The notes: a model not told the origin generated them from the letters alone. Positions 16,078-27,552 are shown, counted from the stretch's first letter. The stretch: DNA of 64,000 bases from Paraburkholderia fynbosensis (GCF_902859935.1 NZ_CADIKI010000001.1:434001-498000); one strand, 5' to 3'. Translations and numbers: made by a program.

Positions 16078-16642
16078 CGCCAGGCCAGCATCAGCGTGTC
16101 GAAGCCCTTCGACGTTCTGGGCGCGTCGAAATCGGGCGACTCGAACGTGCCCGGCGCGAGCGTCACCAATCCGGCGTCGATCAATTGCGTGAAGACCGGG
16201 CGGGCTTCTCGCAGACCAACGAATGGCCGCTGAAAATCGGCAAGCGGTGCCGGTCATCGGGCAGTCCAGCGCCGTTTCGCTGCCGACCCCGGAGCAGATC
16301 TCGTTCTGCGCGCAGCGGTTCGCGCAAGGTTATCAACGGGGCGAAGCATCGGGCGATTCGGGCTGGGGCGCCATGTTCGAAGTCAATCTCGCGTTCGCGC
16401 TCGGCTTCACCTATCTGCGCACCTTCGCGCCGTACATTTCGTTCGATATGGCGCGCGTCTATCTGCGCGCGGACATACCGTCGCCGCCGAAGCTCTCGTC
16501 GATTGCGTTCGGCTTGCGCATTTCGGACGCGAAGTACTACAGCCTCGATCTGTCGGTGGCGAAGGCGGTCGGCGACGCGCCGGTCGAAAGCGCCTCGCAC
16601 CGCCCGCGCATCAACGCGACCTCCTCCTACCAGTTGAATTGA
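16078..16642 (+). pseudogene. Frameshifted remnant of a two-partner-secretion outer-membrane transporter (ShlB/FhaC family)
   Basis: Three pieces of one beta-barrel sequence lie in three frames. From 16078, frame 1 reads RQASISVSKPFDVLGASKSGD. Around 16195-16240, another frame reads FSQTNEWPLKIG. From about 16243 to the stop at 16642, a third frame reads TPEQISFCAQRFAQGYQRGEAS, APYISFDMARVYLRA, YYSLDLSVAKAVGDAP and PRINATSSYQLN. The last block is the characteristic C-terminal strand of TpsB transporters. The N-terminal POTRA domains and most of the barrel are absent, and no TpsA exoprotein gene is nearby. It is therefore a decayed fragment of a contact- or adhesin-secretion locus. Confidence 0.78.
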
Positions 16643-16895
16643 CGCTCCGCGCAAGCGGCGCGCGCTGTTTAGAGGCTCCCCTATCAAACGGCGCGCCCGC
16701 TTTCACGTATTCTGCGCGGACGATGCGGCCGGCGACCTGCCAGCAGGCAGGCCTCGAGTTGCCGATCGCCGCCCGGGTCGAAGTCAGACCTGAGAGGCAT
16801 GACGACGCATTACGGCAGACATCACCCGAAACCGCCCGAGATGCCAATAACGCCGCGCGACCATGATCGCGCCGTCTTTTATCAAGGAGGAAACA

Positions 16896-17384
16896 ATGAC
16901 GCAATTCGCTCCACGCGCTCGCGCCATCGCGCTTCGCATGGCCAGACACGCTGCGCTCGCCAGTGTGCTGCTGCTTGCCGGGGCCGCAACGGCCATGGCG
17001 CAGACCGACACGGCGGTGGGCACGTGGAAGACCATCGACGATCACACCGGGCAGCCTAAAGCGCTCGTGCAGATCACCGACGATGGCAGCGGTCAGTTGA
17101 GCGGCAAGGTGATCAAAGGTCTCAATGCGAACGATCAGCCCGACCGCCGCTGCACGGCATGTACCGACGCGCGCAAGGATCAACCGATTCTCGGCATGAC
17201 CATCATTAGCGACATGAAGAAGGACGGCGACGGCTGGGACCACGGACAGATTCTCGACCCGGAAAACGGCAAGCTCTACAAGTGCAAGATGCACCTGGAA
17301 GATGGTGGCAACAAACTAGTGGTGCGCGGCTATATTGGCGTGGCGCTGCTGGGCCGCTCCCAAACATGGGTTCGTCAGCAATAG
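16896..17384 (+). CDS. DUF2147 periplasmic protein
   Basis: A 162-residue exported protein of the DUF2147 family. The signal peptide is in residues 1-33, ending ATAMAQ. The mature part begins VGTWKTIDDHTGQPKALVQI and includes CTACTDARKDQPILGM, with paired cysteines, and a C-terminal beta-strand WVRQQ; the family is thought to form a small beta-barrel domain. ATG 16896 was chosen because a perfect AAGGAGG sits 5 bases before it; a longer reading starts at 16863 without a ribosome site. Function is unknown. It is single and converges on the DUF4096 gene. Confidence 0.9.
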   Translation: MTQFAPRARAIALRMARHAALASVLLLAGAATAMAQTDTAVGTWKTIDDHTGQPKALVQITDDGSGQLSGKVIKGLNANDQPDRRCTACTDARKDQPILGMTIISDMKKDGDGWDHGQILDPENGKLYKCKMHLEDGGNKLVVRGYIGVALLGRSQTWVRQQ

Positions 17385-17474
17385 GGTGCCGGGTTTTGGA
17401 GAATTGGCCCGAGTTTTCAGCTAGATGAACTTTGGCTCGTACGCTCGTCTGGCTGAATGCAAAAGAAGCGGGCA

Positions 17475-17515
17475 AAAGAAGCGGCCGGCGAGTGCCATCG
17501 CGCGGCCGTTTCTTT
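17475..17515. terminator. Bidirectional hairpin between convergent genes
   Basis: A 13-bp stem (17475-17487 with 17503-17515, one G-U pair) with a 15-base loop, and short T runs on both strands, lies between the stops of the DUF2147 gene and the DUF4096 gene. It probably ends both transcripts. Confidence 0.6.
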
Positions 17516-17541
17516 CTATTGCGTGGAACCGGTGGAAGCCG

Positions 17542-18000
17542 TCATGCGGCATGTTTGAAAGGCGATGTGTAGGCGAACGGCGACGACGGCAGCGGGTTGC
17601 CTCGCGCCGGGTTGTACACGGCCGGCGCGGCGGCAGCTACGGCAGCCGCGTCGGCCCCTACGGCGTGCTTGTCTGCCGCGCTCACGTGCCTGCGCATACG
17701 CGATTCCATCAGATTGCAGAGTTCTTCGCTCGCCGTGCCGAGCAGTTGATCCGTCACGCGCTTGAGCACGCCGGATTCGTACCAGATCTTGAAGCGGCGA
17801 TGACACGTTTGATACGAAGGGTAGCGGCGCGGCATGGCCGACCAGGTCGCGCCGCTGTACATGACCCACAGTACCCCGTTGAGCACGGAGCGGGTATTGG
17901 CAAGCGGCCGTCCACGCAACTCTGAGCGCGGACGCAGTTCCGGCAGCAACGGCGCGACACGTTGCCATTCTTCATCAGTGATATCGTGGTGCGGATTCAT
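17542..18000 (-). CDS. Stand-alone IS5/IS402-type N-terminal domain protein (DUF4096)
   Basis: A 152-residue protein consisting of the N-terminal DNA-binding domain of IS5-family transposases without the catalytic part. Residues 6-75 match DUF4096: ITDEEWQRVAPLLPELRP, LNGVLWVMYSGATWSAMPRRYPSYQTCHRRFKIW. After about residue 105 the sequence changes to an Ala/Pro-rich tail (HAVGADAAAVAAAAPAVYNP); the DDE domain is missing. An excellent AAGGAG sits 6 bases before the ATG, and I find no terminal inverted repeats, so the gene looks maintained rather than decaying. A similar gene lies at 46002. It may be a domesticated DNA-binding protein. Function unknown. Confidence 0.75.
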   Translation of the reverse strand: MNPHHDITDEEWQRVAPLLPELRPRSELRGRPLANTRSVLNGVLWVMYSGATWSAMPRRYPSYQTCHRRFKIWYESGVLKRVTDQLLGTASEELCNLMESRMRRHVSAADKHAVGADAAAVAAAAPAVYNPARGNPLPSSPFAYTSPFKHAA

Positions 18001-18168
18001 GGCTTCTCCTTTATCAGACCAGCAACAAAAGATAACCAATTGCTCGCACGGGCAACATCGGATCAATCTGAATCTTGAAAACACAACGTGTGAGCAGGCC
18101 GATTTATATTGCTCACGCCTTAACTTGACCGCCCCCCTGCTTCGCGCGACCGCCCGGCCAGGATCAAC

Positions 18169-19266
18169 TCAGGTCAGCGACGTATCGACGATCCGTCTCG
18201 GTGTATCAAGGTACTCCTTCGACTGCATCTCGACAATCCGCGACACCGTGCGCGTGAATTCGTTGGCCATCGGGCCATCGACATACAGTTGCTCGGGCGG
18301 CACCGCCGCCGACATCAACAGCTTGACCTTGTGGTCGTAAAACACGTCGATCAGCCACGTGAAGCGGCGTGCTTCCGAGGCCATGCGCGCTGACATCTGC
18401 GGTACGCCGGAGAGGATCACCGCGTGAAAGCGGCTCGCCAGTTCGAGGTAATCGTTCTGCGAGCGCGGGCCGCCGCATAGCGTCGAGAAGTCGAACCACA
18501 CGACGCCGTCCGCGCGGCGCAACGCCTTCAACTCGCGCTTCTCGATGTGCAGAAGCGGGCTTTCGTCGGGCACCGCGGCGAGGCGCGCGAACGCGTCGCG
18601 CAACGCCTTGTCGGCAGTGGCGCCGAGCGGCGAGTGATACACCTCCACCTGCGCCAGCGTGCGCTGCCTATAGTCGATACCCGCATCGACGTTGATCACG
18701 TCGAGTTTTTCCTTGATCAGCTCGATGGCCGGCAGCATGCGATCGCGATGCAGGCCGTCCGGATACAGCGTGTCCGGATCGTAGTTGGACGTCATCACGA
18801 ACTGCACGCCGTTCTCGAACAGCTTGTCGAGCAGACGGTACAGGATCATCGCGTCGGCGATGTCCGACACGTGGAATTCGTCGAAGCAGATCAGGCGGTA
18901 GCGCTTGGCGATCCGGCGCGCGAGTTCGTCGAGCGGATCGGCCATGCCCTTCAGATCTTCCAGCTCGCGATGCACTTCGCGCATGAACTCGTGGAAATGC
19001 AGACGTGTTTTGCGATGCAGCGGCACGATCATGTAGAAGCTGTCCATCAGGAAGCTCTTGCCACGCCCGACGCCGCCCCACATGTACACGCCGCGCGGCA
19101 GGTCAGGACGATTGATCAGTTTCTTGAACGCATTCGAGCGGCGCGATTTGTACTCGACCCACTCTTCATAACACCGCTGCAGCCGGTCGACCGCCGCGCG
19201 TTGCGCCGGGTCCGATTGATATCCGCGCGTCTGCAGTTCTTTTTCGTAGTATTCGGTGACGTTCAT
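18169..19266 (-). CDS. zapE: Cell division protein ZapE (AFG1-like ATPase)
   Basis: A 365-residue P-loop ATPase of the AFG1/ZapE family, which in E. coli associates with the Z-ring and destabilises FtsZ polymers in late division. Walker A is GGVGRGKS (about 65-72) and Walker B is LICFDEFHV, followed by SDIADAMILYRLL and the sensor region FVMTSNYDPD. Length and order are typical. The ATG at 19266 is 9 bases downstream of the T run of a terminator-like hairpin (19278-19315), leaving no room for a promoter after it, so expression probably relies on read-through from lpd or a promoter inside lpd. Confidence 0.95.
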   Translation of the reverse strand: MNVTEYYEKELQTRGYQSDPAQRAAVDRLQRCYEEWVEYKSRRSNAFKKLINRPDLPRGVYMWGGVGRGKSFLMDSFYMIVPLHRKTRLHFHEFMREVHRELEDLKGMADPLDELARRIAKRYRLICFDEFHVSDIADAMILYRLLDKLFENGVQFVMTSNYDPDTLYPDGLHRDRMLPAIELIKEKLDVINVDAGIDYRQRTLAQVEVYHSPLGATADKALRDAFARLAAVPDESPLLHIEKRELKALRRADGVVWFDFSTLCGGPRSQNDYLELASRFHAVILSGVPQMSARMASEARRFTWLIDVFYDHKVKLLMSAAVPPEQLYVDGPMANEFTRTVSRIVEMQSKEYLDTPRRIVDTSLT

Positions 19267-19277
19267 GGTGTTGCTGC

Positions 19278-19315
19278 AAAAAGAAAGGCGGGAGGGATTG
19301 AACCCGCCCGCCTTT
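19278..19315 (-). terminator. Terminator or attenuator between lpd and zapE
   Basis: On the minus strand a 9-bp stem (19315-19307 with 19292-19284), with further G-C pairing inside the loop, is followed by TCTTTTT. It lies 41 bp after the lpd stop and only 12 bases before the zapE start, so it can end odhA-odhB-lpd transcription while also limiting zapE read-through. Confidence 0.6.
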
Positions 19316-19355
19316 GTGGTGATGCCAGAGTGCGTTCAGTCAGGCGTGCGCGTGA

Positions 19356-20786
19356 TTACATGTTCAGCGCGCGCTTGTCGACGGCCAGCGCCGCTTCGCG
19401 CATGACTTCCGACAGCGACGGGTGCGGATGGCAAATGCGGCCGAGATCTTCCGACGCCGCCTTGAATTCCATCGCCACCACGGCTTCCGCGATCAGGTCC
19501 GATGCGTTTGCCGAGATGATGTGCACGCCGAGCAGTTCGTCGGTCTTCGCATCGGCGATCATCTTGACGAAACCATCCGCCTTGTTGATGCCCAGTGCGC
19601 GGCCGTTCGCCATGAACGGGAACTGGCCCGTCTTGACTTCGCGGCCTTCCGCCTTCAGTTGCTGCTCCGTCTTGCCGACCCACGCGATTTCCGGTTCGGT
19701 GTAGATCACCCACGGAATGCAGTTGTAGTCGATGTGCGGCTTCTGACCGTCGATGATCTCGGCGACCAGCACGCCTTCATCTTCGGCCTTGTGCGCGAGC
19801 ATCGGACCACGCACCACGTCGCCGATCGCGTACACGTTCGGCACCGCCGTCGCGCAGTGGTCGTCGACGTCGATGAAGCCGCGCTCGTTGGCCTTCAGGC
19901 CGATCGCTTCGAGACCGAGGTTGTCGGTGTTCGGCACGCGGCCGATCGACACGATCAGGCGGTCCGCTTCGAGCGTCTTCGCGTTGCCGTCCTTGTCCGT
20001 GTAGGCGATCGACACGCTCTTGTCGGTCGTCGTCACTTCGCCGACCTTCACGCCGACCTGGATGTCGAGACCCTGCTTCTTGAACTGCTTGGCCGCTTCT
20101 TTCGCGAGCGCCTGGTCAGCCGCGCCGAGGAATTCCGGCAGCGCTTCGAGCACGGTCACTTCCGCGCCCAGACGGCGCCACACCGAACCCAGTTCCAGAC
20201 CGATCACGCCGGCGCCGATCACGGCCAGCTTCTTGGGAGCCGTGTCGAAAGCCAGTGCGCCTTCGTTGTCGGAGACGATCTTGTTGTCGACCGGAATGTT
20301 CGGCAGATGGCGCGCCTTCGAACCCGTCGCGATGATCACGTTCTTCGCCGTGACCACTTCGGTTTCGCCTTCGCCGCTCACTTCGATCTGCACACCGGCG
20401 TCCGTCTTGCCGGTGAACTTGCCGTGGCCCTTGAGCCACGTGATCTTGTTCTTGCGGAACAGGAATTCGATGCCCTTGGTCATCTTCTCGACGATGCCGT
20501 CCTTGCGGGCCATCATCTTCGAGATATCGACCTTGACGTTTTCCACGGAAATGCCGTGGTCCGCGAGGTGATGCGATGCGTTTTCAAACTCTTCCGACGA
20601 CGCAAGCAGCGCCTTCGACGGAATGCAACCCACGTTCAGGCAAGTGCCGCCGAGCTTCAACGCGCCAGCCGGGTTCTTCCACTTTTCGATACATGCGACG
20701 GTCTTGCCGAGCTGCGCTGCGCGGATGGCGGCGATATAACCGCCAGGGCCTGCGCCGATCACGACGACGTCAAATTCTTTGGACAT
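19356..20786 (-). CDS. lpd: Dihydrolipoyl dehydrogenase (E3)
   Basis: FAD-dependent enzyme that reoxidises the lipoyl groups of the 2-oxoglutarate dehydrogenase complex with NAD. It has 476 residues. The FAD motif GAGPGGYIAA is at about 10-19, the redox-active disulfide is in GGTCLNVGCIPSK, the NAD motif is GAGVIGLELGS, and the C-terminal HPSLSE carries the catalytic His-Glu pair. ATG 20786 (MSKEFDVVVIG) is preferred over an upstream in-frame start because AAGGA precedes it. It is the third gene after odhA and odhB on the minus strand, which identifies it as the E3 of that complex. Confidence 0.97.
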   Translation of the reverse strand: MSKEFDVVVIGAGPGGYIAAIRAAQLGKTVACIEKWKNPAGALKLGGTCLNVGCIPSKALLASSEEFENASHHLADHGISVENVKVDISKMMARKDGIVEKMTKGIEFLFRKNKITWLKGHGKFTGKTDAGVQIEVSGEGETEVVTAKNVIIATGSKARHLPNIPVDNKIVSDNEGALAFDTAPKKLAVIGAGVIGLELGSVWRRLGAEVTVLEALPEFLGAADQALAKEAAKQFKKQGLDIQVGVKVGEVTTTDKSVSIAYTDKDGNAKTLEADRLIVSIGRVPNTDNLGLEAIGLKANERGFIDVDDHCATAVPNVYAIGDVVRGPMLAHKAEDEGVLVAEIIDGQKPHIDYNCIPWVIYTEPEIAWVGKTEQQLKAEGREVKTGQFPFMANGRALGINKADGFVKMIADAKTDELLGVHIISANASDLIAEAVVAMEFKAASEDLGRICHPHPSLSEVMREAALAVDKRALNM

Positions 20787-20937
20787 GACAATCCTTTCGA
20801 TAACGGAACGGCGCGCGGCCACGTTTCGTGGCGCGTGCCGTTCCTGTACTGCGGAATGCTAAAGACGTACTGCTCAGATGGCGCCGGCTTGCCCGATATC
20901 AACCCAGGCGAACAAGCCGGCAACGCCGGGACGGCGA

Positions 20938-22212
20938 TTACAGGTCGAGCAGCAGGCGGGCCGGATCTTCCAGCGCGTCCTTCATCGCGACCAGCGACAG
21001 CACCGCTTCGCGGCCGTCGATGATGCGGTGGTCGTACGACAGCGCCAGGTAGTTCATCGGGCGGATCACGATCTGGCCGTTTTCGACCACAGCGCGTTCC
21101 TTCGTCGCGTGCACGCCCAGAATGGCGGATTGCGGCGGGTTGATGATCGGGGTCGACAGCATCGAGCCGAACACACCGCCGTTCGAGATCGAGAACGTAC
21201 CGCCGGTCATTTCTTCGATCGACAGCTTGCCGTCCTTGGCCTTCTGGCCGAATTCGGCGATCTTCTTCTCGATGTCGGCAAGGCTCAGTTGATCCGCGTT
21301 GCGCAGGATCGGCACCACCAGACCACGCGGCGATCCGACAGCGATACCGATGTCGAAGTAGCCGTGATAGACGATGTCGTTACCGTCGATCGACGCGTTC
21401 ACCAGCGGGAACTTCTTCAGCGCGTGAACCGCCGCCTTCACGAAGAACGACATGAAGCCGAGCTTCACGCCATGTTCCTTCTCGAACTTGTCCTTGTACT
21501 TGTTGCGCAGGTCCATCACCGGTGCCATGTTCACTTCGTTGAACGTGGTCAGGATGGCGTTGGTTTGCTGCGACTCGAGCAGACGCTCGGCGATACGCGC
21601 GCGCAGACGCGACATCGGCACGCGTTGTTCCGGGCGGTCCTTCAGCCACTGGTCGCCCGATGCCGGCGCCTTGACGTCCGGCAGCGACGGCTTCGCAGCC
21701 TTCGGTGCGGCAGCCGGTGCGGGTGCTGCCTTGGCAGCCGGGGCGCCCGCAGTCAACACGTCGCCCTTGGTGATGCGGCCATCGCGGCCGGTGCCGGCGA
21801 CGTCGCCCGACGACAGGCCCTTCTCCGCCATCAGCTTACCGGCAGCCGGCGAAGCAGCGGTGTTCGAACCCGCGGCGGCAGCGGCTTGCGCAGCCGGCGC
21901 CGGTGCGGCGGCCGCAGCGGCAACCGGAGCCGGTTTGACTTCTGCTTCGACAGCTGCGGCGCTTGCGGTGCCTTCCGTGTCGATCTTCGCGATCACCTGA
22001 TCGGCGACGACAATGTCGCCGTCGTTCGAGATGATTTGCGCGAGCACGCCGGCCGAGGGTGCCGGCACTTCGAGCACGACCTTGTCGGTCTCGATTTCGA
22101 TGAGAATTTCGTCGACAGCAACAGCCTCGCCGGGCTTCTTCTTCCACTGCAGCATCGTGGCTTCCGAGACCGACTCGGAAAGCTGGGGAACCTTGACTTC
22201 AACAATAGCCAT
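20938..22212 (-). CDS. odhB: Dihydrolipoyllysine-residue succinyltransferase (E2 of 2-oxoglutarate dehydrogenase)
   Basis: E2 core protein of 424 residues that transfers succinyl groups to CoA. The lipoyl domain is at 1-76 with the lipoylated lysine in ETDKVVLEV. An Ala/Pro linker of about 40 residues follows, then the peripheral-subunit-binding domain ([32 protein letters not shown]), a second Ala-rich linker, and the catalytic domain with the active-site His-x3-Asp in [13 protein letters not shown]. It lies between odhA and lpd, with gaps of 140 and 151 bp. Also known as sucB. Confidence 0.97.
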   Translation of the reverse strand: MAIVEVKVPQLSESVSEATMLQWKKKPGEAVAVDEILIEIETDKVVLEVPAPSAGVLAQIISNDGDIVVADQVIAKIDTEGTASAAAVEAEVKPAPVAAAAAAPAPAAQAAAAAGSNTAASPAAGKLMAEKGLSSGDVAGTGRDGRITKGDVLTAGAPAAKAAPAPAAAPKAAKPSLPDVKAPASGDQWLKDRPEQRVPMSRLRARIAERLLESQQTNAILTTFNEVNMAPVMDLRNKYKDKFEKEHGVKLGFMSFFVKAAVHALKKFPLVNASIDGNDIVYHGYFDIGIAVGSPRGLVVPILRNADQLSLADIEKKIAEFGQKAKDGKLSIEEMTGGTFSISNGGVFGSMLSTPIINPPQSAILGVHATKERAVVENGQIVIRPMNYLALSYDHRIIDGREAVLSLVAMKDALEDPARLLLDL

Positions 22213-22352
22213 TATGAATATCCTGAATACGTATCGGGTGACGGCGCGGGGAACGACGACCGCCTGCGAACCATGACCGCGGATGAACCTTCACTGGATC
22301 ACCAGACGCGGTACGGGAAAGCGCAGCGCGCCTTCCCGGTTCGTCTGTTCTC

Positions 22353-25214
22353 TTATTTAGCGATCGACGCGCTCTTGAGGCGGCCGAAAGCACCTTCCAC
22401 CAGCGCCTTCTGCTGCTCGTAGTGCTTCGCGTAGTAGCCGACTGCCGGCGAGGCCGAAGCCGGACGGCCGCTGTACGCCAGCTTCTGCCCTTCCTTCATG
22501 CCTTCCTTCAGGTGGTGCTCGATGTAGAACCACGGGCCCTGATTCTGCGGCTCGTCCTGCACCCAGACCACTTCGGTCGCGTTGTCGTACTTCTTGATTT
22601 CCGCTTCGAACTGCTTATGCGCGAACGGATAGAGCTGTTCGATACGGACGATCGCGGCGTCGTTCGACTTCGATTCGCGGCGATGCGCGAGCAGGTCGTA
22701 GTACACGCGGCCCGAGCAGACGATCACGCGCTTGACCTTCTTCGCGTCGATGGTCTCGTCGGTTTCGCCGAGCACCGGCTGGAACGAACCCTTCGCCAGT
22801 TCCGACAGATCCGACACGGCTTCCTTGTGACGCAGCAGCGACTTCGGCGTCGCGACGATCAGCGGCTTGCGGAACAGGCGGATCATCTGACGGCGCAGCA
22901 GGTGGAAAATCTGCGCCGGCGTGGTCGGCTGAACGACCTGCATGTTGTGGTCTGCGCACAGTTGCAGGAAACGCTCGATACGCGCCGACGAGTGCTCCGG
23001 ACCCTGGCCTTCGTAGCCGTGCGGCAGCAGCATCGTGAGACCCGACACGCGGCCCCACTTCACTTCGCCCGACGAGATGAACTGGTCGATCACGACTTGC
23101 GCGCCGTTCACGAAGTCGCCGAACTGCGCCTCCCATGCGACGAACGTATTCGGTTCAGCGGTCGAGTAGCCGTATTCGAAGCCCAGCACCGCTTCTTCGG
23201 ACAGCACCGAGTCGATCACCGTGAACTTCGCCTGACCTTCGGCGATGTTCTGCAGCGGCACATAGGTACCGTCATTCCAACGTTCGCGGTTCTGATCGTG
23301 CAGCACCGCGTGACGGTGCGTGAACGTGCCGCGGCCCGAGTCCTGACCGGTCAGCCGCACTGCATAGCCCGATGCGACCAGCGACGCGAATGCCAGGTGT
23401 TCGCCCATGCCCCAGTCGAGCTTCGCTTCGCCACGGCCCATCGCGCGACGGTCGTTGATGACGCGCTCGACCAGCGGGTGAACCTTGAAGTTTTCCGGGA
23501 TCGTGGTGACGCGCTCAGCGAGGCGCTTCAGTTCGGCGAGCGGCACGGCCGTGTCGGCTGCATCGGTCCACTTGCGGTTCAGGAACGGCACCCAGTCGAC
23601 CGCGTACTTGCTCTTGTAGTTCGAGAGCACCGGGTCGATGGTGTGATGGCCTTCGTCCATCGCCTTGCGGTAAGCCTTGACGAACTCGTCGCCTTCTTCC
23701 GCGGTGATCACGCCCTGTTGCACCAGCTTTTCAGCGTACAGCGCGCGCGTGCCCGGGTGCTTCGCAATCGTCTTGTACATCAGCGGCTGCGTGACCGCCG
23801 GCGTGTCCTGCTCGTTGTGACCCAGCTTGCGGAAGCAGACGATGTCGACGACGACGTCCTTGTGGAACTGCATCCGGAAGTCGATCGCCAGTTGCGTCGC
23901 CAGAACGACCGCTTCAGGATCGTCGCCGTTCACGTGCAGCACCGGCGCTTCGATCATCTTGACGACGTCCGAGCAGTACAACGTGGAGCGCGAGTCGCGC
24001 GGGTCCGACGTCGTGAAGCCGATCTGGTTGTTGATGACGATGTGCAGCGTGCCGTGCGTGCCGTAACCGCGCGTTTGCGCGAGGTTCAGCGTTTCCATCA
24101 CGACGCCTTGGCCCGCGAAAGCCGCGTCGCCGTGGATCTGCACCGGCAGCACTTGCAGCCCGCTGTCGTCACCGCGACGGTCCATACGGGCCTTCGCCGA
24201 ACCTTCGACCACCGGGTTGACGATTTCGAGATGCGACGGGTTGAACGCGAGCGACAGGTGAACCGGCCCGCCTTCGGTCGAAACGTCCGACGAGAAACCC
24301 TTGTGGTACTTCACGTCGCCGGCCGGCAGGTCGTCGACGTGCTTGCCTTCGAATTCGGCAAACAGGTCGGCCGGCATCTTGCCGAGCGTATTGACCAGCA
24401 CGTTCAGACGGCCACGGTGAGCCATGCCGATGACGATTTCCTGAACGCCGTTGGCGCCGCCGTGACGCACGACTTCGTCCATCGACGCGATGAAGCTTTC
24501 GCCGCCTTCGAGCGAGAAGCGCTTCTGGCCGACATACTTCGTGTGCAGGAACCGCTCGAGGCCTTCAGCGGCCGTCAGGCGATTCAGGATGTGCTTCTTC
24601 TTTTCTTTGGTGAAGTTCGGTGTCGAACGGATCGACTCGAGCTTCTCCTTCCACCAGCGCTTCTGTTCCGGATCGCTGATGTACATGTACTCGGCGCCGA
24701 TCGTGCCGCAGTACGTATCGCGCAATGCCTTGACGATCTCGCGCAGCGACGCACGCTCGAATCCGAAATACAGATTCGTTGCGCTGAACTCCTGGTCCAT
24801 GTCGGCTTCGGTGAAGTCGTAGAACGCGGGTTCAAGTTCGGGAATAGCGGGACGTTCGCGGCGCTTCAGAGGATCGAGATTGGCCCATTGCGAGCCGAGG
24901 AAGCGATATGCGCCGATGAGGGACTGTACATAAACCTGCTTGCGGGCGGTTGCGAGATCTTCGCCGCCAGCAGCCGTGCGAGGGATGAAGGCATTGGCCT
25001 TGGCCCGTTGAGCAAACGATTCGACGATCGGGCCATGGGCCACGTCGTTGGCATTGCTGCCATCCGATGCAGGAACGTTCTGCAACGCGTCGAAATAGCT
25101 GCGCCAGTTCTCGGGCACTGACGCCGGATTATCGAGATACGCTTCGTACATTTCTTCTACGTACGGAGCATTGCCGCCGAACAGATAAGAGTTCGACTGG
25201 AATTGCTTCATCAT
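22353..25214 (-). CDS. odhA: 2-oxoglutarate dehydrogenase E1 component
   Basis: Thiamine-diphosphate enzyme of 953 residues that decarboxylates 2-oxoglutarate in the TCA cycle. The N-terminus has the lipoyl-complex docking sequence NSYLFGGNAPYVEEMYEAYL; GMAHRGRLNVL and the GDAAFAGQGVV thiamine-binding region follow, and the C-terminal half carries LPHGYEGQGPEHSSARIERFL. I chose the ATG at 25214 because AAGGTGAG lies just upstream; a GTG at 25226 would add four residues and overlap that site. It is the first gene of odhA-odhB-lpd. Also known as sucA. Confidence 0.97.
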   Translation of the reverse strand: MMKQFQSNSYLFGGNAPYVEEMYEAYLDNPASVPENWRSYFDALQNVPASDGSNANDVAHGPIVESFAQRAKANAFIPRTAAGGEDLATARKQVYVQSLIGAYRFLGSQWANLDPLKRRERPAIPELEPAFYDFTEADMDQEFSATNLYFGFERASLREIVKALRDTYCGTIGAEYMYISDPEQKRWWKEKLESIRSTPNFTKEKKKHILNRLTAAEGLERFLHTKYVGQKRFSLEGGESFIASMDEVVRHGGANGVQEIVIGMAHRGRLNVLVNTLGKMPADLFAEFEGKHVDDLPAGDVKYHKGFSSDVSTEGGPVHLSLAFNPSHLEIVNPVVEGSAKARMDRRGDDSGLQVLPVQIHGDAAFAGQGVVMETLNLAQTRGYGTHGTLHIVINNQIGFTTSDPRDSRSTLYCSDVVKMIEAPVLHVNGDDPEAVVLATQLAIDFRMQFHKDVVVDIVCFRKLGHNEQDTPAVTQPLMYKTIAKHPGTRALYAEKLVQQGVITAEEGDEFVKAYRKAMDEGHHTIDPVLSNYKSKYAVDWVPFLNRKWTDAADTAVPLAELKRLAERVTTIPENFKVHPLVERVINDRRAMGRGEAKLDWGMGEHLAFASLVASGYAVRLTGQDSGRGTFTHRHAVLHDQNRERWNDGTYVPLQNIAEGQAKFTVIDSVLSEEAVLGFEYGYSTAEPNTFVAWEAQFGDFVNGAQVVIDQFISSGEVKWGRVSGLTMLLPHGYEGQGPEHSSARIERFLQLCADHNMQVVQPTTPAQIFHLLRRQMIRLFRKPLIVATPKSLLRHKEAVSDLSELAKGSFQPVLGETDETIDAKKVKRVIVCSGRVYYDLLAHRRESKSNDAAIVRIEQLYPFAHKQFEAEIKKYDNATEVVWVQDEPQNQGPWFYIEHHLKEGMKEGQKLAYSGRPASASPAVGYYAKHYEQQKALVEGAFGRLKSASIAK

Positions 25215-25615
25215 TTTTACGCTCACCTTTCTTCGAGTTTCTCGAGAAATAGCGGGTTACAGAACCTTCCGCGACACGGCCTGACCGTTTAGCGGATTGC
25301 GCGAATCAAGTCTTGCTTGGAAGGACCTAAAACTTTGCACCCGGGGAGCATATCACAGAACGAATGGCGCAGATAGCAGACGGATTGTCGCCCAAGCCCG
25401 CCGCGGCGGGCTTTCACGACCGATCGCAGGACTCATTTCGCAGCGCGCAATAGTGTTCTGCGGAAACGGGGACGAATAGTCGATGAGCTGCAACAACCGC
25501 ATGCAACACGCCTTGTTCCCAAGCGCGAAAATGACGAAAGCCACCCGAAGGTGGCTTTCGTCTTCAACGCCGCGCAGCAAAGAATCGCTGCGAACCGGCA
25601 CAGGCCGAGGCCTGT
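25215..25615. other. Intergenic region between odhA and typA
   Basis: About 400 bp without a supported gene. It holds the odhA leader and promoter region, in which I could not pick a convincing -35/-10 pair, and the typA terminator at 25533-25562. Confidence 0.5.
25533..25562 (-). terminator. Rho-independent terminator after typA
   Basis: A perfect 13-bp stem (25533-25545 with 25550-25562) closed by a tetraloop, followed on the minus strand by CATTTTCG. It lies 54 bp past the typA stop. Confidence 0.75.
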
Positions 25616-27442
<1,827 letters not shown>

Positions 27443-27543
27443 AGGAAACCTGGAGACAGTTGGAGTGCGCCGCTTGCTTATGCCGGTTACGACTTACTGA
27501 TACCAACCACGACAAGCCCAAAGCGCACTTTTGGGAACCCAAC

Positions 27544-27552
27544 ATTGTAGCA
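27544..27552 (-). promoter_or_regulatory. Candidate extended -10 promoter of typA
   Basis: On the minus strand TGCTACAAT (27552-27544) is an extended -10 element. No clear -35 is present. The transcript would start near 27537, about 95 bases before the ATG. Confidence 0.4.

Noticed and set aside
17542..18084. Calling an insertion sequence at the DUF4096 gene
   Set aside because: No catalytic DDE domain and no terminal inverted repeats or target duplication could be seen, so I list only the stand-alone protein.
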